Positions 9,804 to 19,161 of a DNA stretch of 27,078 nucleotides are shown one piece after another. The notes under the pieces were generated by a model that saw only the letters and a list, made by a program, of their open reading frames with translations, ran no database searches and was not told the DNA's origin. A program made the position numbers and the translations under genes. Position 1 is the stretch's first letter. Each line of letters begins with the position of its first letter. Origin of the DNA: Paramarasmius palmivorus (lineage: Eukaryota > Basidiomycota > Agaricomycetes > Agaricales > Marasmiaceae); the NCBI GenBank assembly GCA_037176845.1, contig JAYKXP010000320.1:1-27078 (forward strand), given 5' to 3'.

Positions 9804-11793
9804 TCAAATGATCTCCAGGATCCGCTTAGTCTCGTCTCCATCCGAGTTGAACCATATAATCATTGGCCGCCTATCCACTTCAGAGTCCGTCTCTATGAGC
9901 TCTGGAGTCTCCCAACAACCCACACGCCTGAATTGCTTGTCCGAAGCATGCGTGACGCACAAGCCAGCGGCGTGAATGTCACCTGGAGCAGGTCCTATGT
10001 TCCACAGGACAGGAACTGCCCACACTTCTCCGCATACTTCCTCTGTGCTGTCGATGTAGACGTCGCCTACGCACAACAGTGATTCGTCAACCCGACTGGC
10101 ATCCAATGCCAGCAGCCCGGCTTCCGCGTTATCTCTATGCACAAGCAGTTTTGGTTCATCATTGGTGATGTTCCATTTTATGGGAATCATGGTTGAACGT
10201 ATGGTCAGCAGACCGGATTTAACCTTTCCGTGCAGTAGACGTTCATCATCCAAGTGAACCTCACATTTCAATATCTCACACCGTTTCAGCTGTGTGGGAT
10301 CCTCTACGAATGCCGTGTCCAATCGTTGGTCAAGGGCGCTGTACAGGCTTATCTCCACGTCGACAGATGCCCAGGACCAAGAGGGTGCGAGATAGAGCGT
10401 TGGTCTTGTGCGAAGAGAGGTATTTGCTTTCTTCCACAGAAGATCCTGCGGAAGAAACTTCTCCCAAAGTCCTGCAAGGTACCTTCCTTGCACCTGAGGC
10501 CCTTCTGTTTGCAATTCCGAGTACCAAACACGATGGAACTGCTCCGCAACTCCTCCAAAGGCAGTCAACTTATCCCTTGGCTTCGTCACAACACGGCTTG
10601 TATAATTCATCACCACTGTTGCCCACTGCATTCGCAGCTCCCGCCAGTCACTCCTCTTCCATCCAACGACATGTTTCTGAATGTCAGCATCTGGAACGAA
10701 CATGATATCTGGAAGGCGTTCTGCGTTCCGAGGACCTGCGAATGCTCCGCCAATGTAGGAGACTGAAGTCTGGCAGTGATATTGGATGGTGTCAGATGCA
10801 TACACGAGTTTGCGTGCAGAGAGGAGGCGTTCTTCTAGACACCACGCTCGTTGGTTGACCGGTTCACCTGATCCATCATATGTGAACCTGGGTTGGATAG
10901 ACATGGTCCCCAAACGGCCATCTTCGCACCAGAAGGGGAGACGCGGAGGAGGCGGTATAGGCGCGGCACGGTCTTGGAGGAAGCCAGCAAATGCAGATGG
11001 TGCACACGAGGCAATTATGGTAATGTAGCCGTCACGGAAGATTCGGCGTAGCTGTGTAAGCTCCACCTTCTTGTCTTCCTTGGAATCCTGGATAATGCAA
11101 AAGGCATCGACCCAGAGATAGCGGAAGCCATATTTGTTGGTAGCTTCAATTGCATCGCGAATCGTTCCTGGTATGAGATTCACGCTGATACCGTGTGTGT
11201 ATGCATCGAAGTTCGTTGTGACCGTGCAGTTGGGTTGTTCTCCACCCCAGACATAGCTGAGTGCCACATACGCACCGGGCTCTCCATTGCTCACGAACAG
11301 TCTCGGGTGCTCGGGATTGAGACAATCGATGACACGTGTAGGAAGGCGTGGAGAGCTTGCAGGTTTGGGGCACATGTCATGGTTTGTGACACGGTCTCGC
11401 AGGCATTCCAGCGCAAGGGAGTATGCTCGTGGTGAATGTACATCCCGTATAGGATCTCTAGCTATGATTTCTGTAGCAGCGGGGTCATCTGTGCACGGCT
11501 TAGCTACATTTCAGAGAGATAGTAATAAAGATCATACTGGGAGAGGTGAAAAGATAATAATCGTTGTTGTCTATATCTATCTCATAATCTTCAACTCTGG
11601 TTGTCAGGAATTGGGTGAGGAGAGGTGTATGCGCATTTCTGTGACGGAAGGTGCTCAGACTTAGTATAAACGTAACTTGATCTTTATGGTTCTCCTTGTC
11701 GCTGATGAGCACGCTACAGAGCCCACAGGCATCGTCTGCGCCAGCCTGAACTCGCCTCCAGGTCGTAATGTACGTGATTTCTTCGCCTTTCAT
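9804..11793 (-). CDS. HET-domain (heterokaryon incompatibility-like) protein
   Basis: Two exons, 11793-11538 and 11488-9804, join across a 49-nt GTATGA..CACAG intron to give 646 residues. The HET domain is clear: ALSYVWGG (about residues 161-168), LWVDAFCIIQDS (210-221), the block RRIFRDGYITIIASCAPSA and RAWCLEERLLSAR (about 300). An N-terminal region with TTWRRVQAGADDACGLC resembles the leader of basidiomycete HET proteins. HET domains trigger cell death on non-self recognition in ascomycetes; roles in basidiomycetes are mostly unknown. The chosen ATG is probably not the ancestral one. The same frame extends up to an ATG at 11850 (MVCKEC) but is cut by TAG at 11832-11830. Translation from 11793 would skip that N-terminal cysteine motif. 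The rest is uninterrupted. Confidence 0.85.
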
Positions 11794-11850
11794 GAAACCT
11801 CTTAAAGATTCCCGCGATAATGGACCTGTCTAGCATTCCTTGCAGACCAT
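11794..11850 (-). pseudogene. Lost N-terminal leader of the HET gene
   Basis: In frame with the HET gene, minus-strand codons from 11850 read M-V-C-K-E-C, then TAG (11832-11830), then TGPLSRESLRGF, running straight into the MKGEEITYITTW start at 11793. Related HET proteins, as I remember them, begin with a short C-x-x-C leader followed by a GPLSR.SL stretch. This therefore looks like the original start, broken by one nonsense codon. A short upstream intron that bypasses the TAG is an alternative. Confidence 0.5.
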
Positions 11851-12125
11851 GGTTCGCACTGGGGAACTTGAAAGAAATTTGCTAGCCGAAAGAATGCATG
11901 GGGCCAGAAATACTCACACAATCCTGTTTCCTGGCCATCTTGGTTGTTTATGGCCGAGCCTGGTGAGACACCTTTGAACAAGTTTGCGGGATGTTTCAAC
12001 CAACGTCCGAATAGCCCGAGTGACGAGTAGCAACTGAAGTCGACTTGTCGAGTAGAGGTACTTAGCACGACATATTCTAATCCCAAGGGCTTTGGATGGC
12101 ACATCTCCCCGACTCTCATTTCCCC

Positions 12126-12867
12126 TCAGAATAGTCTGAAAATACCAAGGCTGTTGGAGTGGTATTTGTCGCGGCTCTTGCCAGAATAGTGCGATGCGAA
12201 ATCGGTATCAGAGTGAGAGATAGAGCAGTGAAGACAACGCACCGAGCCCTGAGACTCCGATGGATTAGGAAAGGTCCAATGAGCCGCACGGTCTGAGTCG
12301 GTTTTGTTAAGCCTCCAGTGAAAAGTACAGCTTACGCGGTAGTAGTCGCCAGACTGAGAAGCGTTATGGAAGTCTTCGCGTGATTGTGAGGGCGGCGCAC
12401 GGGAGCGAGCCTTGCTATATCCAGTCTCGTCCGAATGACGAGATCCAGCATCCCAAGCCTCGGCTTCGTACTCTGAAAGATGAAGGTTAGAGCTTGCTGT
12501 GGTTGCAATGGTAATAAGCCACGTACCACTAAACTTCTTCATTGGTATCATCGACTCGTCGAACTTTTCATCCTCGTTCATGATAACCTTCTTATCCTTT
12601 CCTTCTCCAATCACAAGACGCGTATTACCCCAACCGAACTCATCCATGCACCAGAAAGAGTACACGGGTAAGAAGTAGAGCGAATGTATTCGAGTGCTAG
12701 GCCAGAACGGGGGACTTACGAAAGGATGTATACGACCATCCACCCAATAAGCATGAATTCACGTTTGAGAATGAACATAATTGCCTAAGAAAGCTAAGCT
12801 CAGCCATCAACCATACGTCAACGAAAGTACTAACCTGTAGACCGTAAACGGCGGTGTCTGGTGAGCC
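12126..12867 (-). pseudogene. 3' fragment of a chitin synthase gene (Chitin_synth_2 type)
   Basis: Minus-strand exons give SPDTAVYGLQ (to 12835), AIMFILKREFMLIGWMVVYI (12784-12720), then FLPVYSFWCMDEFGWGNTR. Next come GEGKDKKVI, NEDEKFDESMIP and KKFS. An intron at 12526-12473 leads to EYEAEAWDAGSRHSDETGYS and a hydrophilic tail. This is the last membrane segments and cytoplasmic tail of a processive chitin synthase. The catalytic domain, with its QxxRW motif, is absent upstream, where the sequence becomes unrelated before 12900. A second suspicious point is the 23-nt gap 12719-12697, which has GTAAGT and TAG ends and keeps frame if removed but is far shorter than other introns here. I read it as a truncated, non-functional copy. 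Confidence 0.75.
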
Positions 12868-13283
12868 TAGGGGCCGGGCTAATGGTTGCTTCAGAGGGGA
12901 TTCTTCCTCAGTTTCTGTGCATTGATAAAGCTAAGCAGCAAATCAGGAGGATGAATTGGATTGTTGTGAGGAGAGAGAGAACTTGAGGCCGTTGTGAATG
13001 ATGCCGAAGTACTCTCGGATTCGCGATTCAGGTAAAAGGCGCGGGCGGCCCGAGAGTCCGGGTGAGAGCAAACTTAGCTTGGCGCATTTTCTTGACTCTG
13101 ACTGTCATCTCTTTGTAGGGTCTCAGATCTCAGACCTCAGACCTATCATAGTTTCGAACGCTCCGACAGCTCCGACACGATTCTGTCACTCTACAACATT
13201 CCACCACCGCCATGTTCTTCACACAGCATTCTGTCCTTTACCCTGTTTCTCCCACCTTGGTAGTTCTGACTTGAAACATCACA
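12868..13283. other. Junction and 5' flank of array copy A
   Basis: This links the broken 5' end of the chitin synthase fragment to copy A of the array. The last 80 nt before the copy A start are pyrimidine-rich, as in fungal promoters, but I see no TATA box comparable to those before copies B, C and D. Some chitin synthase sequence may persist just above 12867 in degraded form. Confidence 0.4.
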
Positions 13284-14940
13284 ATGGACGCGAACACACC
13301 CTACTTTAACAACCCTACACTGACAAGCTGCACTATCAATCGCGTGGAAGGGAACCAGATCAACAATTCCAACCATACAACTAATATCGTTCATGGGAAC
13401 TGGAGTCACATCATAAATATTACGAGCCTCGCTCTGCCCTTGGTGGAAAAGACAAAGTATGGCGAGGTCAGCACAAGAGCTATTTGCGTTGTCGATCTCA
13501 GTCTGATCACCAGACGCTTTACAGTATCGACGAGTGATACATGGCGACGTGATCCCTTTGCAGAACCTTCATTCCGAAGATCTTTCGCAATACGAGTGGC
13601 ATTTTCGCCTTGGCAAGATAACTGGACGATTAAAAGCTCGTACAAGGACTCAGATCATCGCTATATTCCCAGACGAAGAGAGAAAGTTTACGCTCATTGA
13701 ATACGAAGGAGAAGATGCCGAAGAGGTCTGTAGAAGAGATTTCCAGCACTTTGCGCAGACAAGGTCAGATCATCTAATTCGTGCACTCGACACTATTTAT
13801 TGATGTCCCCATGAAGAGATCCCGGCTCTCCTCGACTATTTGCTGTCAATTTTTCGAAGGTTCCAATGTTGATATTCCATCCGAGTCGTATCTCCTGTGC
13901 TTCCCCCGCAGTGCGTATCTTGACATTACTCGCAGATATGGGCTACATGCCTGTGAGAAGCATGCAAGTAACGGATTTGGACGGCCTTTTCCGGAGCCTC
14001 TACAGCGCCTTTTTCCGTCTTGTCGTGAAGGACAGTCAGTGCTGCATACATATTCTTCCTTCTTAACATGTATTCTGATCAAAGCCGTAGCTCTCCTCCC
14101 GTATGACACTGTCAATCTCAGCTTTGGGTCAGCGATGATAACGTTTTTGTGAATAGCTATATTGTGTGCTTGGTCTCTGGTGCAGCCTACCTGTTCTTCC
14201 TACCTGAAGTGTGTTCTGACAAAACATACAGAAGACAATCTTTCGGATGGTATGAAGCATCCGGTGAAGCGATTGAACTTATCCCAAAGAAGACTTCGAC
14301 GGGAATCGAGCCCAAAGGAATGGGATCGGGTCATGCAGCAGCTATTACAACTCCTACACATTTGGGGATTGGAGATTGATCCTAACTACACGACATGGAG
14401 GGGGGCAGTGAGGATCAAAGATTCTGGCTCTATTGAAGGTGCGTTACTTGCCCGTCTTATATGCAACTGTCATACTAAGGATACATACCTCAGAACTGTA
14501 TGACAACAAGGAAGAGTTTTCAAATGAACCCAAGTCCTTACCTACCAAGACCAATGGAACACACTCTTCCCATCCCATATCCAGCTTGATGAATGAATCT
14601 ATGGATATTGACTCGGATGACAGTAAGCACTCGACTGCTGACCTCCGACTTTCAAGCGCTAACGCCAGCATCCGTCTTAGGTTCTAGCACATCGTCAAAC
14701 TGTTCATCCATCAAGCATTCAAGATCCACAACCACGATCGCAATTCGCAAATGCAAGGGGTTGCCTGATAGAGATGCGACGGCAGAGACCAGAGCTAGTA
14801 AACGTCTGAGGTCGACCAAGGTGGTCGCAGAAGATGTGATGACGAATACTGGAAGACGCAAGGAGGAAAATTACACCTCGAGGAACCGCGAAGACTACTG
14901 GAGAGGTTGTGGTCGCGCGTGCTCGGAACAAAGCGCGTAG
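13284..14940 (+). pseudogene. Array copy A of an uncharacterised agaricomycete family
   Basis: Eight exons are inferred by comparison of the four copies: 13284-13466, 13525-13763, 13817-13884, 13936-14034, 14091-14179, 14232-14438, 14494-14622 and 14681-14940, about 424 codons. Blocks in order: INRVEGNQINNSNHTTNIVH (exon 1), DVIPLQNLHSEDLSQYEWHF, KFTLIEYEGEDAEE and RRDFQHFAQTR (exon 2), LFAVNFSKVPMLIFHP (exon 3), VRSMQVTDLDGLF (exon 4), WVSDDNVFV (exon 5), SSPKEWDRVMQQLLQLLHIW and RIKDSGSIE (exon 6), then an acidic and a basic tail with a possible nuclear signal (SKRLRSTK). The only clear lesion is a 2-nt insertion at about 14108-14109 in exon 5, relative to B and D. It shifts the frame and gives a stop. 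No known domain is recognised; the family role is unknown. Confidence 0.65.
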
Positions 14941-15748
14941 ACAGAATTGACATAGTCTGGATTGTAAGTAGAGATTCCAACACGGGTTATCTGTACACTA
15001 CACGAGCGAATTCGTGCGGCTTGATTATTTATCTATTCTGTTCGAATATATTTACGAAGCTTCTAGCTCACATTGTAGCAGGGTAGTTGGTATATTCAGA
15101 TCGAGGTATTTTATAGAGAGCATGGGCCACGGATGACCTGAGAAACGGTTCGATTCGCAGGACCGGGTAGAAAACTTTTCTCAGCTCTCTTTTTTACCCA
15201 CCGCCACGACAGTCATATCGCGGCCCACTAGAGGCACTTCATCCCTGCTCTCATGAAAGGCAAGAAGTGCCTATGAATCTCACCAAAGGTTGATTGATTG
15301 CAGGGCTTCTCTTAAGGAGATGCACTTTCGTAGTGGAAATTCATCTGCTACCTCCTTGTCCTATCCATCTCCACCTTCATGCAAGCCCCATATCCTACCT
15401 CTACTTCATCATGATATCACGCACACATAGCGCTCGCGCTGTAAGTCCCTATCCATGTACGCTCGAAGTCTTGTCGAACATCAAGCATGCGTCAGTGCCA
15501 AATATGACCATAGTTCGCTGTATCTCCTGTAACTCGACAAGCTTTCCACAAAGCGCTTGCTTTTGACTTGCCATTAGATCTGCACTTGCTTAGAAGACCA
15601 TCTCATGAACTCACGCGTCAGGCACATTCCGTTGGAAATACATAAGAACACCGAACATTTTATCTTACACAACTAATCGTACATTGTCCAGGTCCCAAAT
15701 TAACGAAGTAGTACCCTAAACCCATCAGCATTTCCAGAATCGCGGAAA
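14941..15748. other. Intergenic with small inverted repeat
   Basis: No gene was recognised. A perfect 9-bp inverted repeat, AGGCACTTC at 15232-15240 and GAAGTGCCT at 15264-15272, could form a hairpin with a 23-nt loop. It is not flanked by duplicated target sites that I can see. An open frame at 15294-15566 lacks family features. Confidence 0.4.
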
Positions 15749-16706
15749 TCAAACCCCGTTGTGCGTCAAGCCGCCGCTGTTCTCCCAGTAGAAACATTGC
15801 CCATTGTGGGTACTAGCAGAGCCAGAAGATCTGCTAGACGCAGGAGGATCTACACAAAGAGGACACAAACAATCAGTGACACGTCGTAAGCACCGTGGCA
15901 CTTCCCAAGCCCACTCACAAAGTTGGCTCATATCCATCCCGTTGTAAATCCGACTTTTCCCTTGGTTCCTGGCCCTGAAGTAGAACGGTACTCGACTTCG
16001 GTACAACCGAGACGTGGTCCTGTCGCGACATCCGTTCCACATCTCGTTGGAATCTCCTGTGTGCTGCGTCACGAATATTGACTCGTGTTGCATGTCTCGG
16101 ACGACACTCTCCAATCGAAGGGAAGGGTCAATGAATCTCGGAGTCTGCCACCAGCGATGACCGTGGCCGTTTCTGCTATCATCCTCATTCAAGGTGGCAT
16201 CTCCAAATAGCGTCAGCATTCATTTCCTTCCGCATGGAATGCGTGTGTATATACTCACCAAGCACGAAGGAACCATTCAGGGTCTCGTTGTAACGTCCTG
16301 CAATTGAGCTATCATATGCGGACGTCCGAGATGATTTGCCTGCGAGCAATTCCTGGACCTCTGCCCTGATTGGATTGCTCAACTGTGGCTCTTCACGCCG
16401 ATGTACGCAAGAACTTAACTCGACGATGAGCGAGCCGTTATGGGTAGCAAGATAGTCCCCTGAGTTGTGGCTTTGGAATACTCGTCCAGCGGGGTTGGAC
16501 CTGAGGTTTCCTTGGTGAAAAGTGTGCTGCGGCTGCTGAATGTACAGAGGCTGGTTCTGCGGGGGTTGAACGTATGGGGGCTGACTATACTGCTGAATGT
16601 ACTGGGGCTGATTCTGTTGATGGTGAGTGTACTGTTGGGGTTGACCGTACTGTTGGTGACCGTAGTACGGCGGGTACTGGTATGGGTTGTTACCATAAGC
16701 TGGCAT
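15749..16706 (-). CDS. Q/P/Y-rich protein of unknown function
   Basis: Three exons (16706-16259, 16200-15919, 15849-15749) join in frame to 276 residues. The introns have GTGAGT donors and 58 and 69 nt lengths. Residues 1-70 are a low-complexity segment of Gln, Pro, Tyr and His with imperfect repeats of the types YGHQQYGQPQQY and QPPYVQPPQNQPLYIQQ. This composition resembles prion-like, phase-separating tails of fungal RNA-binding or wall-signalling proteins. The remainder looks globular, with motifs NPAGRVFQSHNSGDYLATH, RAEVQELLAG, WWQTPRFIDPSLRLESVVRD, MWNGCRDRTTSRLYRSRV and a C-terminal CFYWENSGG. I do not recognise the domain. There is no signal peptide or transmembrane segment. The clean splice phases and lack of stops argue for an intact gene. 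Confidence 0.75.
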
Positions 16707-17633
16707 GATAATCTGTGTAAAAGGGGCGACGTTTCAGAGCTTCACCGAAAAAGAACGAAAGACGAAGGAGAACTGGCCTGTTCGGTGTTCTGTATGCGTT
16801 GACCTGTTGGTCTGAGGAATCTGAACGAAAACTTGTGAGTTTTATAGACTTTGGGCGAGGATTCTTACATACACACTTGGAAACCCGTCGTATCCAGCAG
16901 TACCGTGTCTTTTGTCATGGTTTTGGCATCGACTATGGGAGTCCCATAATACGCACAATGGGATGCAAAGCTCCGATCAAAGCTGTCGCATGGAAGGCGC
17001 TCGACATTGCCATGCCAACGCTCCAGTTATTGTTGGCTGGGAAGAGTATGTGTTAGGATGTCATTGTTTTGGTGAGCAAGCGCTCGGGGTACCTTAACAA
17101 GTCTTCAGCTGTGTTGTTATATAGTTCACACGAGGACACACACCATCACACAATTGGGTGTGGGTCCGAATGTCGGCGCATAGAAGAATGAAGTTAAAGC
17201 AGCCTTTTTTTGTTCTTTTGACGGGGCGATAGCGGCGATCATTGACTGTCGCCAAGCGAACGCTCGCCATGAACAATAATTATATCGTCTTCCACTATGA
17301 GACTTATCGTCCACTTTATCTTCGCATGGCCAATAACCCGGACGCAACGACCAAACTCCTAACCGCTAACATCAAGGCCTAGGCGATGTTCTGATCTATT
17401 CGTAAGTCACCCGGGACCACGAAGACCACGGCAAGCCCGCCCTAGATATCTTCAGCGGAACGTAGGAGTCTACCTGCAATTTGAGGAACATCAGTTGTTC
17501 AGCGGTCCTAGTCTATTGGCAGTGATTTGAACGTACCAAGAATCAGCCTAGCGAAATATCTCAGCCTTTGCCCTGCGCCCAAGCCCGATCGTCATTCCGG
17601 TTGTTGGTAGGATAGCGCACAATTGAGGAGAGT
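16707..17633. other. Intergenic, promoter side of the Q/P/Y-rich gene
   Basis: Short open frames on both strands show no recognisable protein family. The part next to 16706 should contain the promoter of the Q/P/Y-rich gene. No repeat, RNA gene or mobile-element end was identified. Confidence 0.4.
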
Positions 17634-17942
17634 CTACAAGAAATTCCCAATGATCAGTACCTTGGAAGCAACAACAATAGATAAACCTACGTTGAGTATA
17701 GTATAGAGTGCTGTGATAACGATTAAACTGTATTTCGTAGTGTCTACGGGTCCAACATCGAGGATTTTCAGCTGCTCAAGATGCGTTGAATGCTGAGTGC
17801 AACGAACCAGGATACCCGATGACTTGGAATGTGTATCGTTGTCGTCTGTGGGATTCCTGCTTCTCAAGGAATGCGATGCGCATAGTGTAGACCAGCGTTT
17901 GGCGGGGTTTCGTGAATCTCTTTGGTGTGTGAATTGATCCAT
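17634..17942 (-). pseudogene. Possible relic of a fungal multi-pass membrane protein
   Basis: The minus-strand frame contains a convincing hydrophobic helix (YSLIVITALYTILNVGLSIV), then ASKVLIIGNFL and a stop. Continuing past the stop in the same frame gives SGLGAGQRLRYFARLILGTF, broken by further stops. The helix followed by a charged loop and a GAGxRxRxxARL-like stretch resembles agaricomycete seven-helix membrane proteins of unknown function, from memory. The region before the helix is hydrophilic and unrecognised. This could equally be a chance hydrophobic open frame. Confidence 0.3.
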
Positions 17943-18086
17943 GTTACCGAGAAATCTAAGCCAGGATACTTAAGCAAAGGAAGACCGAGACAAACCTCGA
18001 AGAGTACTCACCAGAGCTTGACGACCTCTGCATCGAATTTAGAACTAGTCGCCACGAAATCCAACGCATATTCTGGAATAAACATG

Positions 18087-18576
18087 TCAAATTCTCCCAT
18101 GTCTGCTAAGACCAAGGAAAACCTCACCATATCCCTTCACACCAAACCCAACAATGCCTTGTCACTCAAGTACGAATGATGCCTGAACGGTTCCCTCGCA
18201 TGTACATTCAACACATGTACCTCCACAAACGGTATAGCAACACTCAGCAGCGCATCCCGGATGGCAATAGACGTATGGATGTACGCTCCTGTATACCCCA
18301 TCAATACCCAAATCTCTGACCTAACAGTTACACATTGACACTCACCAGCGTTGACAATAACCCCCGTGATACCATTCCCTCTCCCCCGCTGAATCCTATC
18401 AACGATATCTCCCTCGTGATTACTCTGAAAGTCGTCTAAAACCACACCAAGCTTTGATCTAGCTTTGTGGATTACGCCGGGGAAATTTTCGGCACCGTAG
18501 ACGCGTGTACCGAGGAGACTAAGGTTGGGGCCGTTGATGAGGAGGATTTAGTGTTGGGGTGGAGTGGGTTTTCCAT
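18087..18576 (-). pseudogene. Frameshifted type II 3-dehydroquinate dehydratase
   Basis: Type II dehydroquinases convert 3-dehydroquinate to 3-dehydroshikimate; in fungi they serve quinate catabolism. The minus strand shows [45 protein letters not shown], then a 57-nt intron (18345-18289). Next come [34 protein letters not shown] and [10 protein letters not shown]. These are the family signatures, including the histidine and NVHxRE motifs. Three defects are visible. The frame from the apparent ATG (18576-18574) is off by one before ILLING. The catalytic loop between LGTR and YG is about three residues short. A second shift near 18152-18158 separates SDKA from the C-terminal VGFGVKGYG. No other quinate genes are nearby, so it looks like a stranded, dead copy. 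Confidence 0.85.
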
Positions 18577-19161
18577 AGTCCAGGAAAAGATTTTCAGCTC
18601 AATCTGTCCTGTATAGAATAACTCAGCCCGTGGACACTGGACAGACTGTGTCGATGATGTTGTGTCAAACGAGGCATTGTGGGTAGCGAGAAGGTTGGCG
18701 AGGTCTTTTGGTTGAGGGTCGGGTAGGATAGGATGAAAATCGAGGTGAAATATTAGTTATCGTGCAGCGTTGCAGCCGTGATGGTTGTGGTGAACGTCGA
18801 AGAGAAATGTCGGTCCGAGAGTCCGGAGAAAAGAACACATCGTTCTCCGTTGGTTCTCCGGGTTCCTTCTCAACGATAATCATCTCACGCTATGGACCAA
18901 CGACCGGAAAGCGCTGTGTAGGGATTCCGACGTAAGTATCTTTGGGCGGTATGTCCTCTCCTGGCTCCAAAATGCGTTACTAACACTCTGAAAAGCTTGC
19001 GATAGGTCACGATACATCTTTCATTCGTCCTGTCAACCACGATAGGCAAGTACTTGTTTCCTAGCAAAGCCCACTGTCGTTGAATATAAAAACCGCAGTT
19101 GCCTCATGTTTTACACATTGCAAACCACTCTTTGCTCATCACCATCATCTTCTCGCTACAA
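18577..19161. other. Intergenic before array copy B
   Basis: This holds the 5' flank of the dehydroquinase relic and the promoter of copy B. Minus-strand open frames at 18665-18883 and 18885-19067 have no recognisable family and look like chance frames. A TATA-like element is listed separately. Confidence 0.4.
19085..19092 (+). promoter_or_regulatory. TATA-like box of copy B
   Basis: TATAAAAA lies 70 nt before the ATG of copy B at 19162. Similar TATA-like sequences sit at comparable distances before copies C and D, which supports a shared core promoter. Confidence 0.45.

Noticed and set aside
10254..10766. Plus-strand open frames inside the HET gene
   Set aside because: They lie opposite a strong HET-domain coding exon and have no family features.
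11802..12119. 105-codon minus-strand frame upstream of the HET gene (MRVGEMCHPKPLG...)
   Set aside because: No recognisable family and no splice join to the HET frame that I could support; it may be 5' untranslated sequence.
14149..14379. Alternative frame over exons 5 and 6 of copy A (RQSFGWYEASGEAIEL...)
   Set aside because: Copy B and, in part, C and D conserve the other frame (SSPKEWD...LLHxWGLE), so this one is a shadow.
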